This document shows positions 16,827-26,273 of a stretch of DNA of 36,155 bases, piece by piece; the stretch's first letter is position 1; every line of letters starts with the position of its first letter. A model generated the notes under the pieces. It had not been told where the DNA came from. It saw nothing but the letters and a program-made list of their open reading frames with translations, and made no database searches. A program made the position numbers and the translations under genes. Source of the DNA: Selenomonadaceae bacterium (lineage in GTDB: Bacteria > Bacillota > Negativicutes > Selenomonadales > Selenomonadaceae); assembly GCA_017614505.1 (NCBI GenBank), contig JAGABT010000015.1, positions 1 through 36,155 on the forward strand. Reading direction: 5' to 3'.

Positions 16827-17175
16827 CGAATCTGAAACTACGGCAGCGGCGCGGAAAATCTGGCTGACGTATCTTGCACTCACGCGGGAACTGCTCAAGT
16901 TTATCGACAAAAAAGACATCGACACATTTTTAACGCTCGTGCCGCAGCGGACGCAGCTCATTGAAAAAGACAAGGCGCTCCCTTCGCACGAGTATCGCCA
17001 GCTCGAAGAGTTCAAGGCTATCGCCGAGGAAATTAAGCCGCTCGACAGGGAAATTATGTACAAGGCGCGCGCCTGGCTTAATAAATCCCGTCGGCAAAAT
17101 TCTGTCGTCCGCTCCTACGATTTGAGCAATTCGCTCCTCAATCGCAGCAGCGTTGCGTTTAATCGTACTTATTAG
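16819..17175 (+). CDS. FliT-like small flagellar protein
   Basis: 118 residues, helical and charged, with no clear motif. It occupies the FliT position, overlapping the end of fliS by 8 nt, and the size matches FliT/FliT-like chaperones that bind FliD. Sequence support is weak; the call rests on context. A repeat element with a terminator follows directly. Confidence 0.55.
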   Translation: MHNESETTAAARKIWLTYLALTRELLKFIDKKDIDTFLTLVPQRTQLIEKDKALPSHEYRQLEEFKAIAEEIKPLDREIMYKARAWLNKSRRQNSVVRSYDLSNSLLNRSSVAFNRTY

Positions 17176-17188
17176 TTTTGAGTAGTAT

Positions 17189-17294
17189 CTACTTTCTTTC
17201 GGCGCGAAAGAAAGTAGCAAAGAAAGCTGCCCGCTGAAATCGCTTCCGGCGATTTGCGCGGGCGGGCGCCCGTCCTTGGGCGCCCTCTTTTTTT
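17189..17294 (+). repeat. Complex palindromic intergenic repeat, copy 2, ending in a terminator
   Basis: Three stem-loops in series: CTACTTTCTTTC/GAAAGAAAGTAG, a GCCCGC/GCGGGC arm enclosing AAATCGC/GCGATTT, and GGGCGCCC-GTCCTT-GGGCGCCC followed by TTTTTTT. The last one is a good rho-independent terminator for the flagellar operon. Same architecture as 6519-6617 and 36068-36155. Confidence 0.8.
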
Positions 17295-17330
17295 ATTTGG
17301 AGGGGATGTTTTTATTTGGAGGCGATATTT

Positions 17331-18761
17331 TTGGAAAAATTTTCAGCGCCGATAATCTCAGCAATGACGGCGTATTCGTCTGACGGCGCGCTGGCTTTTC
17401 ATACGCCTGGACACAAGCAGGGGCTGGGTGCGCATTCACTGCTGAAAAATCTGATAACGCCCGAAGGCTTGCGGCAGGAAGTTTCGCTCATGGAAGAACT
17501 CGACGACCTGCACAGCCCGCATTCGTGCATTCGTGACGCCGAGACTTTAGCGGCTGAGCTCTGGCACGCGAACGACGCGCTGTTCATCGTCAACGGCACA
17601 ACCTGCGCGATTCACTCAATGATTCTGGCGGCGCTCCAGCCCAATGACTTAGTTTTCGTCCCGCGCAACTCTCATCGCTCGGTAATTTCAGCGCTGATTT
17701 TATCCGGCGCCGTACCAGTTTTCCTGCCGGTAGAATTTTCGCCCGCGCTCAAAATCCCGCTGAACTTATCTGTCGAAACGCTCCGGCGCGCCATAAAAAA
17801 ATTCCCGCAGGCTAAGGCGCTGATTTTAACTTCGCCGAATTATTACGGCGTGGCGGCGGATTTGCCCCAAATTTCAGCGCTGGTACACGCGGCGGGAATG
17901 TTACTGCTGGTCGACGAAGCGCACGGCGCGCATTTGCAGTTCAGCGAAAAACTGCCGGTCTCAGCAATGGACGCGGGCGCGGATTTGTCGGCGCAGTCCA
18001 CGCACAAGCTTTTGGGCTCGCTCACGCAGACTTCAATGCTGCTGGTGAAAAACTTCGACGCGGCAAAAGTCCGGCGCGCCGCCAGCTTACTGCAGACAAC
18101 CAGCCCGAATTATTTACTGCTCGCCTCGCTCGACGCCGCCCGCCTGCAGATGGCTCAGCTCGGCGCGGAAAAAATTTCAGCGGCGCTGGAACTCTCAAAG
18201 CACCTTCGCGCAGAAATAAATTCAACCGGCGCGCTGTCCACCTTCGACGCAGTGGAAAATTTCGCGCTGGACTTAACGAAAGTCACGGTGAACGTTGAAC
18301 GGCTCGGCTTAACTGGAATGGCGGCTGAACAAATCCTGCGGCACGAACTCAAAATCCAGTGCGAACTTTCAGACCCAGCCAATCTGCTGTTCCTGCTGAC
18401 CTACGCCGACACCAGCGCGACAGTTTCAAGGCTGGTCGACGCGCTGAAACTCTTAGACGCCCGCCCGCGGCTGCCCTGCACTTCAACAGGATTATCAGAT
18501 TTGCCCGACGAAATTACACTTGCCGAAGCGTCACCGCGCGAAATATTCTTTGCACCGAGTAAAGCCGTGCCGCTGGCTCAAAGCGTCGGGGAAATCTGCG
18601 CAGAGGAAATTACTTTCTACCCGCCAGGCATTCCAGTCCTGAGCGCGGGCGAAAAAATTTCAGCGGCAGTTATCAGATACATTCTCGAACAGAAAAAGTT
18701 CGGCGGCAGGGTTATCGGCGCGGCGGACGTCGAACTCAACACGATTAAAATTTTGGAGTGA
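17331..18761 (+). CDS. Orn/Lys/Arg decarboxylase family protein (PLP-dependent)
   Basis: About 476 residues of the fold-I Orn/Lys/Arg decarboxylase family, short form as in Bacillus SpeA/YaaO. Visible motifs: FHTPGHKQG near residue 25, NGTTCAIHSMI near residue 90, the PLP aspartate in LLVDEAHGAH (D195), and the PLP lysine in STHKLLGSLTQ (K226); the C-terminal part contains FYPPGIPVLSAGE. It should make a polyamine precursor or diamine from lysine, ornithine or arginine. The TTG start at 17331 has GGAGG 8 nt upstream; a near-copy of the same ribosome site lies 19 nt earlier. Its stop is only 7 nt before cas10, so it may head the CRISPR operon, although a role in immunity is not evident. Confidence 0.9.
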   Translation: MEKFSAPIISAMTAYSSDGALAFHTPGHKQGLGAHSLLKNLITPEGLRQEVSLMEELDDLHSPHSCIRDAETLAAELWHANDALFIVNGTTCAIHSMILAALQPNDLVFVPRNSHRSVISALILSGAVPVFLPVEFSPALKIPLNLSVETLRRAIKKFPQAKALILTSPNYYGVAADLPQISALVHAAGMLLLVDEAHGAHLQFSEKLPVSAMDAGADLSAQSTHKLLGSLTQTSMLLVKNFDAAKVRRAASLLQTTSPNYLLLASLDAARLQMAQLGAEKISAALELSKHLRAEINSTGALSTFDAVENFALDLTKVTVNVERLGLTGMAAEQILRHELKIQCELSDPANLLFLLTYADTSATVSRLVDALKLLDARPRLPCTSTGLSDLPDEITLAEASPREIFFAPSKAVPLAQSVGEICAEEITFYPPGIPVLSAGEKISAAVIRYILEQKKFGGRVIGAADVELNTIKILE

Positions 18762-18768
18762 TGCTTAT

Positions 18769-20496
18769 ATGGCTGAACAAGAAACGTTCAAGGCGCTGCT
18801 GTTCGACACGCGCTCGATTCAGCGCTACATTTATTCGGGCAACCGCCTCAGTACGAATATCGGCGCGTCGTATATCGTCGACCGCGTTTTCTACGACGTG
18901 CTGATTAAAGAAGTCCTGCGCGAAATGTTCAAGGCGGAATTTCCTGACGATACGACGTGGGAAAGCAAAAAGGATAAAGATACGCCGTGGGTAAGTATGA
19001 AAGAATGCTGCGTGGCGTATATCGGCGGCGGCAATGCGCTGGTGCTGATGAAAGCTGACGCTCCTGACCGGCGCACGGAAATTGTTCGCGAATTTACTCG
19101 GCGACTGCTGGTTGAACGCCCTGGCTTGAGGGTTGGCGCGGCGCAGGGCGATTTGACTTTGACGGACGGCAAGCTCGACCAAAAGAAAATCGATGACCTT
19201 TACCTTGAGCTGAAAAATGTCCAGAAAAATGTTTTCCCGACCGTCAGCGTGCCGTACACCGGCTTGACTTTGAGCTGTGAAATCAACGGCGAGGCGGCGA
19301 ATTTCTGCGACACTGAAGGGATTGTTAAGCCGCGCGAAGGCGGCGAAATTCGTTTCTATTCGCAGGAGACCGCCGTCAAGGCTGACATTGCTAAAAAAGA
19401 AGCCAACGTTAAGTTACTTGACCGTTTCAAAGAGATTTTTGGAGTCAAGGGCATTGAACTTAAGATAAGCCATTACGAATTTCCGCTGGAAGTCGACAAG
19501 CTGGGGCAGAAGGAAGGCGAAAATTATTTTGCGATAGTTCATGTCGACGGCAACAACATGGGCTTGAAGTTCCGCGCCTGCAAAAGTCTGAATGAGCGCC
19601 GGAAACTTTCGCGTGAGATTCGGCGCAAGACTGAGGGCGCCTTCGCAGATTTGCTGGCTAAAATTATCCGGCTGAAGGAAAAAGGCGCGTTCAACAATTA
19701 TTTGAAGCTGGAAAAAAATTTCCTGCCGATACGCCCGCTGATAATTGGCGGCGACGACGTAACGTTCCTGTGTCCTGCAAACATGGCGGTGCTGTTCACG
19801 AAATCGCTGATGGAATTTATGAGCGCTGAAACGCCAGAAAATACGCCGGAGCAGTTGACTGAAAAAATTTCGCGGCACATGGACTGCTGCGCTGGCATTG
19901 CGATTCTGCCGACGGCGTATCCGTTTTTCCGCGGCTACGAACTCGCCGAACAGCTTTGCGATTCAGCGAAAAAATCCATGCGCGCGCTCCTGCCGAAAGA
20001 TTTGAATGACAAGGAAGATTTAACGGCTGAAGATATTCCCGACGGGTCTAGCTGGCTGGATTATGCGATACTTTACGGCGAACAGGCGCCGACGCTTGAG
20101 CAGATTCGCGAAACTGAGTATAAAGGCGCGCGCGGGAATTTGCATTTTGGACCGTACCGCGTCGCCAACGAAAATTCCAGGCACGCGAGCGAGCGCCGCT
20201 ACAACATTGAAAATCTGCTTGACTGCACGACGCAGTTTAAGTCTGACAGAATCGCTAACAACAAGGCTAAGGAACTGCGCGGCGTTCTGCAGCACGGCAG
20301 GGAAGATGCGGCGAAATTTGTACAGCAGCTGGAATATCAGCAACAGTCGCTGCCGGAAATTGCGGACTGGAAAGATTTTCTGACGGACGAGCTGTGGAGC
20401 AGCGGTGACAAACCGCAGACGCCGTATGTCGACGCGATAGAGCTGATGGATTTTTACGTGCCGGAGGTGGCTGAAGAATGGCAGAAATTGCAGTGA
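18769..20496 (+). CDS. cas10: Cas10 of a type III-D system, without HD nuclease domain
   Basis: 575 residues, short for Cas10. It starts directly in the first palm domain (LLFDTRSIQRYIYSGNRLST, then AYIGGGNALVLM); the N-terminal HD DNase domain is absent. The second palm domain carries the cyclase motif GGDD at residues 327-330 (LIIGGDDVTFL), preceded by a conserved VDGNNMG stretch. The C-terminal ~100 residues are helical (Cas11-like D4 position). Known Cas10 proteins with GGDD make cyclic oligoadenylate when target RNA binds, so signalling is expected but target-DNA cleavage is not. ATG follows a GGAG overlapping the decarboxylase stop, and the next gene overlaps by 19 nt. Confidence 0.9.
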   Translation: MAEQETFKALLFDTRSIQRYIYSGNRLSTNIGASYIVDRVFYDVLIKEVLREMFKAEFPDDTTWESKKDKDTPWVSMKECCVAYIGGGNALVLMKADAPDRRTEIVREFTRRLLVERPGLRVGAAQGDLTLTDGKLDQKKIDDLYLELKNVQKNVFPTVSVPYTGLTLSCEINGEAANFCDTEGIVKPREGGEIRFYSQETAVKADIAKKEANVKLLDRFKEIFGVKGIELKISHYEFPLEVDKLGQKEGENYFAIVHVDGNNMGLKFRACKSLNERRKLSREIRRKTEGAFADLLAKIIRLKEKGAFNNYLKLEKNFLPIRPLIIGGDDVTFLCPANMAVLFTKSLMEFMSAETPENTPEQLTEKISRHMDCCAGIAILPTAYPFFRGYELAEQLCDSAKKSMRALLPKDLNDKEDLTAEDIPDGSSWLDYAILYGEQAPTLEQIRETEYKGARGNLHFGPYRVANENSRHASERRYNIENLLDCTTQFKSDRIANNKAKELRGVLQHGREDAAKFVQQLEYQQQSLPEIADWKDFLTDELWSSGDKPQTPYVDAIELMDFYVPEVAEEWQKLQ

Positions 20497-21128
20497 CGAT
20501 TAAGGTTGAGACGCCGATTCATCTCGGCTCTGGTCAGGCGGACGTGACTATCGACGCCGAGATTATTCATGACGCGCTGGGTTTTCCGTACTTCCCAGCC
20601 AAAAGGTTCAAGGGCTTGCTCTACGAAAGCGCGGTTGAGATTTTTGAAATGTTCGAGCTCGCCGGTATCAGCACTGAAAATCTGGCGCCGCCCGAAGAAA
20701 TTTTCCACCGCGAATCTGACGACGCGGGCAAAGTTTCCAGCGTCCAGTTGATTGTTCACGATTTTTACTTCAAGGATTACGAGAAACTTCGCGCAGAATG
20801 GAGCTATCTGCAGTCGAAGTTCAAGGAATTTTTCGAGCCGACGGATATTCTGAACGCCTACACTTCGATTCGCTACCAGACTGAACTCGAAAATGGCGTA
20901 GCTTTAGACCAATTACTTCACAATATGCGCGTTTTAAATTCCGGCGTTGAATTTTCCGGCACGCTGACTCTGCTCAACGGCGACGCCAGAGTTTTGAACA
21001 CGCTCGCGCTGGCGATTAAAAATATTTCCGCCGCCGGTACGAAACGCAACCGCGGATTCGGACGCATAAACTGCAACGCGACGGGGTTGCCGAACGTTGA
21101 AAAATTTCTGGCTAAGGAAGCGCGGTAA
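20478..21128 (+). CDS. cas7: Cas7-type RAMP protein (Csm3-like) of the III-D complex
   Basis: 216 residues. The N-terminal strand and loop (VKVETPIHLGSGQADVTID), the FPAKRFKGLLYESA motif, and the glycine-rich loop TKRNRGFGRI (about 187-196) mark a Csm3-like RAMP. Csm3/Cas7 subunits coat the crRNA and usually cut target RNA every six nucleotides through a conserved aspartate. D25 or D27 near the N terminus are candidates. Start ATG 20478 has GGAGG upstream within cas10. The stop codon shares one base with the csx10 ATG. Confidence 0.8.
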   Translation: MAEIAVTIKVETPIHLGSGQADVTIDAEIIHDALGFPYFPAKRFKGLLYESAVEIFEMFELAGISTENLAPPEEIFHRESDDAGKVSSVQLIVHDFYFKDYEKLRAEWSYLQSKFKEFFEPTDILNAYTSIRYQTELENGVALDQLLHNMRVLNSGVEFSGTLTLLNGDARVLNTLALAIKNISAAGTKRNRGFGRINCNATGLPNVEKFLAKEAR

Positions 21129-22654
21129 TGCAAAGCATAAAATTTTCCGTGAGAACGCTGTCGCCGGTGGTTATGTCTTCCGGCAGCAACACGACGATAA
21201 TGACCGGCACGCACTCGGCGTTCAGCGGCTCGATAATTCGCGGGGTACTGGCGGCGCGCTATGTCGAAGCGCAAAAGCTCAGCGACGCCTTCCGCGATGA
21301 AACTTTCCGCGAGATTTTCTACGGCAGCTTGAACTTCCTGCCGGCTAATCCCGAAATTTCCGGCGCGCGTTCAATCGTTCTGCCGCTCTCTCTGCAAAAG
21401 GCTAAAGCCGGTACCAGCAACGAAAATGAAATTCAGGACCTGCTGATTGAAGAAAAACCTGGGCGCGGCTACAAATCCCTGCGCGGATACGGTACGGTTG
21501 CCGGCGGCGAAATTCAGACCGCCAGCGTCGGCAAAAATATTTTCATGCACATGAGCCGCAGCGGCGAGGCTGAACGGATTGCCGGTAAAAGTATCGAGGG
21601 GCAGATTTATAACTACGAAGCGCTTGACGCAGGGCAGATTTTTCAGGGCGAAATTATTGGCGACGCCGAAACGCTCAAGAAACTTCGCGCAGGATTGAAA
21701 CTGGACGGCAATACGCTGACGGCTTACGTCGGGCGGTCGAGGTTCACGCAGTACGGGAAGTGCCGGTTCACCTTCGATAAGCCGAAAGAAATTCTCGCGC
21801 AGGATTTTGCTGAAAAAATTTACCTGCGGCTGGAAACTCCGCTGATACCGGCGGCTGACACATTCCTAAGCGCGGAACAAATTCTGCAGGCGGAAGTTGT
21901 CGAAGTGCTGGCTGGAAAATTCAAGCTGGGCAAAATTTTCAGCGCGGAAGTTGAAGTTGAAAATTTCGTAGTGCCGTGGGGTATGAAGCGACCGCGCGTC
22001 AAGGCGCTGGCTGCCGGTACAGTTTTCGAGCTCAGCGCGAAGGAAAAGCTCACTGCCGCCGATAAAAAAATTCTCAGCGATAAACTCTACAGCGGCGTCG
22101 GCATCCGCACCGAGGAAGGTTTTGGACAGCTCCGGCTTTGGGACTCAAAAAGTTTCACGCTCGTCAAAGCCGCCGCCGGTGAAGTTTCTGACCGCGAAAA
22201 ATTTTCTGACGAAACTAAAAAGCTGGCGAAAAAAATCCTGCGCGAAAGGCTCCTTGCGCAGATTAGAATCTATGCGATTGAAGACGCGCAGAAACTGGAA
22301 CTGCCGAGCGGGAACCTGACGCATTTCTTTTCGCGGCTGGACGCAATGCTTTCAAACTCCAAGACGCGCGAAATTTTTCAGCAGCAGGTTAAGGACGGCG
22401 CGAAGGACGGCAGTCTATTCAGCGACCATTTGAAAAATCTGCGCCTGACAAACGGGCAGTCGCTTTACGACGCGCTCACGGGGCAGGCGAAACTGCCTTA
22501 CGAAAACAAAGATTTGAATTTGGGCGGCGAGCTGCAGAATTTGTTCGGCGATTTGCGCAAAGAGTTCGACGTTGAATTTTACTTCGAGTACCTGCGCAGT
22601 TACTTGCGGTTCGCGCGCAAGCAGGCGGCTAAGAAAGGCGGCGATGACGAATGA
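21128..22654 (+). CDS. csx10: Csx10-like RAMP protein (Cas5 role) with helical C-terminal domain
   Basis: 508 residues. Residues 1-345 are a RAMP unit: VRTLSPVVMSSG at the N terminus, SGSIIRGVLAARY near residue 35, and the glycine-rich loop SGVGIRTEEGFGQLRLWD (about 321-337). This loop and the length are typical of Csx10, the type III-D signature that holds the crRNA 5' end like Cas5/Csm4. Residues about 370-508 are an alpha-helical extension that could play the Cas11 part. Together with the preceding cas7, the order Cas7-Cas5-helical matches the domain order of the fused Cas7-5-11 protein of III-Dv, here unfused. Start ATG 21128 overlaps the cas7 stop. Confidence 0.78.
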   Translation: MQSIKFSVRTLSPVVMSSGSNTTIMTGTHSAFSGSIIRGVLAARYVEAQKLSDAFRDETFREIFYGSLNFLPANPEISGARSIVLPLSLQKAKAGTSNENEIQDLLIEEKPGRGYKSLRGYGTVAGGEIQTASVGKNIFMHMSRSGEAERIAGKSIEGQIYNYEALDAGQIFQGEIIGDAETLKKLRAGLKLDGNTLTAYVGRSRFTQYGKCRFTFDKPKEILAQDFAEKIYLRLETPLIPAADTFLSAEQILQAEVVEVLAGKFKLGKIFSAEVEVENFVVPWGMKRPRVKALAAGTVFELSAKEKLTAADKKILSDKLYSGVGIRTEEGFGQLRLWDSKSFTLVKAAAGEVSDREKFSDETKKLAKKILRERLLAQIRIYAIEDAQKLELPSGNLTHFFSRLDAMLSNSKTREIFQQQVKDGAKDGSLFSDHLKNLRLTNGQSLYDALTGQAKLPYENKDLNLGGELQNLFGDLRKEFDVEFYFEYLRSYLRFARKQAAKKGGDDE

Positions 22655-23996
22655 AAAAATCTGCGCTCATTGGAAAAATTTTAATCACGGGCGAACTGAA
22701 ACTGAAGTCCCCGCTGCTGATTGGCGACGGCGCTGGCGAAACCTCCGACAATTTCCGCGATATTCACGTTTTGCAGAATCAGGACGGCGTGCCGTTCATT
22801 CCTGGAACTTCGATTTGCGGCGTCCTGCGCGACTACGCGAAGAGTGTCGGACTTGACATGTTTGAAGAAATTTTCGGCGACGAGAATAAATTTCAGAGCG
22901 CAATTCAGTTCGACGATATTGAACTGAGCGGGAAAATCGTTGCGCGCGACGGCGTGCGAATTGACGGCGTGACCGGCACCGGCGAAAAGGGCGGCAAGTA
23001 CGATTACGAGGCTGTTGACCGCGGCGCTAAGGGCGACATTCGCATTCTCGTCAACCTGCGTGGCGTCCACCGTGACGGCGAAAATCCCGACGATAAAAAC
23101 TACACGCTCGAAAAAGTCACTGGCGCCGTTAAAAAAATTCTGGGCAGGCTCCAAAGCAGGATTCAGCTCGGCGCGCTCACGTCCAAAGGCTTCGGCTTAG
23201 CCGCTGTGGAAAATCTCAACGCCGACTTCTACGATTTCCGCAAAAAGGCTGACGTTATCGCCTGGCTTACCGATAAGCCCGCGTCGAAGAAAATTCAGCC
23301 AGCGGTTGAAAATCTAAACGCGGAGGCGGATTTCGTCGTTGACGCGAAATTTGCGCTAAACTCCTCGTTCATCATTCGCGACTACGACACCAGCGAAAAA
23401 TCTGGCGATTCGCCGATTAACGCCGTCAGCCTGAAGAGCGGCACGGATTTTGTAATTCCAGGCACGAGCCTCAAGGGGATTTTCCGGCATCGCGCCGAGT
23501 ACATTCTGAGCAAATTCAACGTGGCGGCTGACGCGCTGAATGAGCTTATGGGCATTTCTGAGGGCGAGACGAAGGTTAAAAGCCGGTTTATCGTGGCGGA
23601 AAGTTACGTCAAGCCCGAAAATGTCGCTGCCGTGGCGCATACGCGCAACAAGATTGACAGGTTCACCGGCGGCACGCTGCAGGGAACGCTGTTCACCACT
23701 AAACCGGCGTGGAAGAAAATTCCGACGCGACGATTAATATTCACTTTGAAATTCGCGCGGCAAAAGATTTCGAGGCTGGCTTAGCGCTCTTCCTGCTGCG
23801 CGATATGTGGCTGGGGCACGTGGCGATTGGCGGCGAAAAATCCATTGGGCGCGGCACTGTCAGCGGGCTTTCCGCCAGCATAAATTTCAAGGGCAAAACT
23901 TACGCGCTCGACAAAGACGGCAAGGTTACTGCGGGCGACGCTGCGGAACTTTCGAAGCTTGCGGCGGCGGTTAAAGATTGGAGGGACGGCAAATGA
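22651..23996 (+). CDS. cas7: Two-domain Cas7 (Cas7-2x-like) of the III-D complex, with a frameshift
   Basis: The first frame runs 22651-23784. From about 23718 the true continuation is in the -1 frame, ending at 23996. It gives a protein of about 448 residues. Domain 1: LKLKSPLLIGDGAGE, PFIPGTSICGVLRDYAK, SRIQLGALTSKGFG. Domain 2: NSSFIIRDYDTSE, FVIPGTSLKGIFRHRAEYIL, then after the shift RDMWLGHVAIGGEKSIGRGTVSG, the glycine-rich loop of the second Cas7. Without the shift domain 2 loses that loop. The switch lies in GAAAAT (A run 23716-23719); one more A would restore the frame. ATGA overlaps with csx10 before and csx19 after show that translation across the full length is expected. Sequencing error, real mutation and slippage are all possible. 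Confidence 0.8.
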
Positions 23997-24565
23997 GCGG
24001 CTTGAGTTTGGCGAGAAAAGTCGGACTGACACTTCGAACCGGCAAAAGTATTTCCGAGCCGATTGAATGCGCGCCAGTTGACGCTGAAAAAATCCTGCGC
24101 GAAAAATTCGGCAATGCCAGCGGTATTTTCGTGGCGTGGCAGATTCAGAATATCGTCTGGGGCAAATTCGACGGCGGAAAAATTTCCTCGCGCAGTGAAC
24201 TTACGCCGGAATACTTGCTGGAATGCAGGGCGTTCAACGCGGACGCCGAGATTCATCTGAAGCGCGTCGGCAAAACTTTACGCGGCAGATTTATACAGGA
24301 CGGCACCGGCGCTGATAATTTTTACGTTGACAGTTTCGCGCGGCTCTGGGGCGAAAATTCCGGCGCGGCTGAAGGCTACATTAAACTCCTCGACCGCCAG
24401 CGCAAACTTTACATGGAAATTCCCTGCGCTGAAACAAATTCCAGCTGGTACGGCTTGCTGACGCGCAACTACATTGGCGGCGACGTTAAGACGGGGCTTT
24501 CCGGCTACGTCGACTACCGCTTTGTTTCTATCGAACCGGCGAAAGTGGGTGTTAAAAATGGATAA
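23993..24565 (+). CDS. csx19: Csx19-like type III-D protein
   Basis: 190 residues from ATG 23993, with GGAGGG 7 nt upstream; the ATG overlaps the previous stop as ATGA. Recognisable pattern of the Csx19 (TIGR03984) family: FVAWQIQNIVWGKFDGGKI, LECRAFNADAEIHLKR, DSFARLWGE, and the ending LLTRNYI ... VDYRFV. Csx19 is a structural subunit found in III-D effector complexes. I recognise it by motif order and by neighbours; I could not run a profile search. Confidence 0.72.
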   Translation: MSGLSLARKVGLTLRTGKSISEPIECAPVDAEKILREKFGNASGIFVAWQIQNIVWGKFDGGKISSRSELTPEYLLECRAFNADAEIHLKRVGKTLRGRFIQDGTGADNFYVDSFARLWGENSGAAEGYIKLLDRQRKLYMEIPCAETNSSWYGLLTRNYIGGDVKTGLSGYVDYRFVSIEPAKVGVKNG

Positions 24566-26273
24566 AACTGCAACCGCGCCGTACAATTTCGTTTCGCTGC
24601 CGGATAAACCGCTGCCCTCAGAAATTGCAAGTGTCGACGCCTTCAAGGCGCACCTCGAATCGCGCGGGAAAATCAGCGGCGAAATTCAGCTTGAGCTCGA
24701 AACTCTGACTCCGCTTTTTATTGGCAGGAACTTCGACGATGAAACGGTGACTTTTGCGCCGACCGGCACGCCGATTATCCCAGGCAGCACTTTGCGCGGC
24801 ATGTTCAAAAATATTTTCAAAATCGTGACGTGCGGGACTTTTCGCGGCAGGACTGAATCCCAGCGCAAGGGCGAGGACTTCAACGACGAGCACGTTTATT
24901 TCCGCTGCCTTATGGGCGTAAAATCCATTCCGTGGACGAAGGATTTGAACAAGCTCTATAACAGCCGCATGACTTCCAGCTACGTCGGCAAGGATAAAAA
25001 AATTCACCAAGGCAAAAAGGCGCAGCCTGGCTTTCTGATTCGCACCACTGACAACAAATATTTTATCGCTCCTTCAACCGTTGGCGACAATAAACGCGAC
25101 CGTATTTCTATTTTCGACCGCAAATTTAAAAATCTTGATAAAAGCTGTGTGGTTTGGGACGGCGACGAGGCGTACATTTTCACCGGCAAGGGCGGTAAAA
25201 AGAAATTCGTGCGCTTAACGAAACTCAGCTATGTTGACTGGAGCCGTGACCACTGGATTGAACTGCCGGACGACGTTCGCGAATCTTATGAGCATGACCG
25301 CAATCGGCGCGGCGTTAACCTATTCACTGACGATGGCATTTTGAACCAAAATCTGCCAGCTGACGTTAAGTCGCTGATACCCTGTCATTTTCTGGTTGAA
25401 GGCGGCGTCGTTACGGCGTTCGGGCACGGGCAGTGCTTCCGCATTCCCTACAAAAATGCGATTGGCGATATTGTTCCGGCGGCGCTCAAAAGTACAGACG
25501 TTGTAGATTTTGCTGACGCGGTTTTTGGGCGCGAAAAATTCTGGGCTAGCCGCGTTGCCTTTGAAGACGCTGTACCTGTTGGCGAAATTAGAACGCTGGG
25601 AGAAACTACGCAGATTCTCGCTCAGCCAAATCCGACTTCGTTCCAGCTGTACCTCAAGCAAAATCCAAATCCGCCGCTTATCAACTGGGACAGCAGGGGC
25701 GCGCAGATTCGCGGCTACAAAATGTACTGGCACAATGCGTCCGACGGCTGGAAGAAAAATTCCGGCGGCGATAACGAAAACATGATTAAAAAATTGAATC
25801 CTCTGGCTAAGGGTGCGAAGTTCAAAGCTAAAATCCGCTTTAAAAATCTCAGCGCGGCTGAACTCGGCGCGCTCATGATGATTTTTGATCTGAACGGCAA
25901 TGGCAAATCTGCCGCCTACAAGATTGGGCAGGGCAAGCCGCTCGGTTTTGGCAGCGTCAAGATTACGCCGAAACTTTTCGTGGAGAGCGACGGCGCCTAT
26001 GCTGAACTTTTCGACGACAGCGGATGGGTTAATCCCTATCGCGCAGAATCTCCCGATAAATATCTCAAAGCCTTCAGAAAACATGTCGACGCCCGCCGAA
26101 TGATTGCGGTCTGGAATAAAGTTATGCGTGAACTCAACGCGATTCTTGACTGGGATAAAAAACCGGCGCCCCAAAAAATAAAATCTATGAGCGGCGACGT
26201 AAGTAGCGGCAATGTTGACGAAAGATTTAAGCAGCGCGAAATTCTGCCGTCGATTCTGGACGTGGTAAAATGA
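24558..26273 (+). CDS. TIGR03986-type Cas7/RAMP protein of the III-D complex
   Basis: 571 residues from ATG 24558, which overlaps csx19 by 8 nt. It begins with YNFVSLPDKPLP, the start seen in TIGR03986 proteins, then ETLTPLFIGRNF, PIIPGSTLRGMFKNIFKI, and ends with the glycine-rich motif AYKIGQGKPLGFGSVKI (about residue 450). The ~300 residues between the two conserved parts form a large insertion, as in the Cas7-insertion subunit of III-Dv. It probably caps or lengthens the crRNA backbone. The stop overlaps cas6 as ATGA. Confidence 0.78.
   Translation: MDKTATAPYNFVSLPDKPLPSEIASVDAFKAHLESRGKISGEIQLELETLTPLFIGRNFDDETVTFAPTGTPIIPGSTLRGMFKNIFKIVTCGTFRGRTESQRKGEDFNDEHVYFRCLMGVKSIPWTKDLNKLYNSRMTSSYVGKDKKIHQGKKAQPGFLIRTTDNKYFIAPSTVGDNKRDRISIFDRKFKNLDKSCVVWDGDEAYIFTGKGGKKKFVRLTKLSYVDWSRDHWIELPDDVRESYEHDRNRRGVNLFTDDGILNQNLPADVKSLIPCHFLVEGGVVTAFGHGQCFRIPYKNAIGDIVPAALKSTDVVDFADAVFGREKFWASRVAFEDAVPVGEIRTLGETTQILAQPNPTSFQLYLKQNPNPPLINWDSRGAQIRGYKMYWHNASDGWKKNSGGDNENMIKKLNPLAKGAKFKAKIRFKNLSAAELGALMMIFDLNGNGKSAAYKIGQGKPLGFGSVKITPKLFVESDGAYAELFDDSGWVNPYRAESPDKYLKAFRKHVDARRMIAVWNKVMRELNAILDWDKKPAPQKIKSMSGDVSSGNVDERFKQREILPSILDVVK

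Noticed and set aside
17306..17380. A 24-codon frame starting ATG at 17306 after the first copy of the duplicated ribosome site
   Set aside because: GGAGG is only 2 nt from the ATG and the frame overlaps the decarboxylase start; the TTG at 17331 has a normal spacing.
25320..26174. A 284-codon minus-strand frame opposite the TIGR03986 gene
   Set aside because: Shadow frame without start signal or domain.
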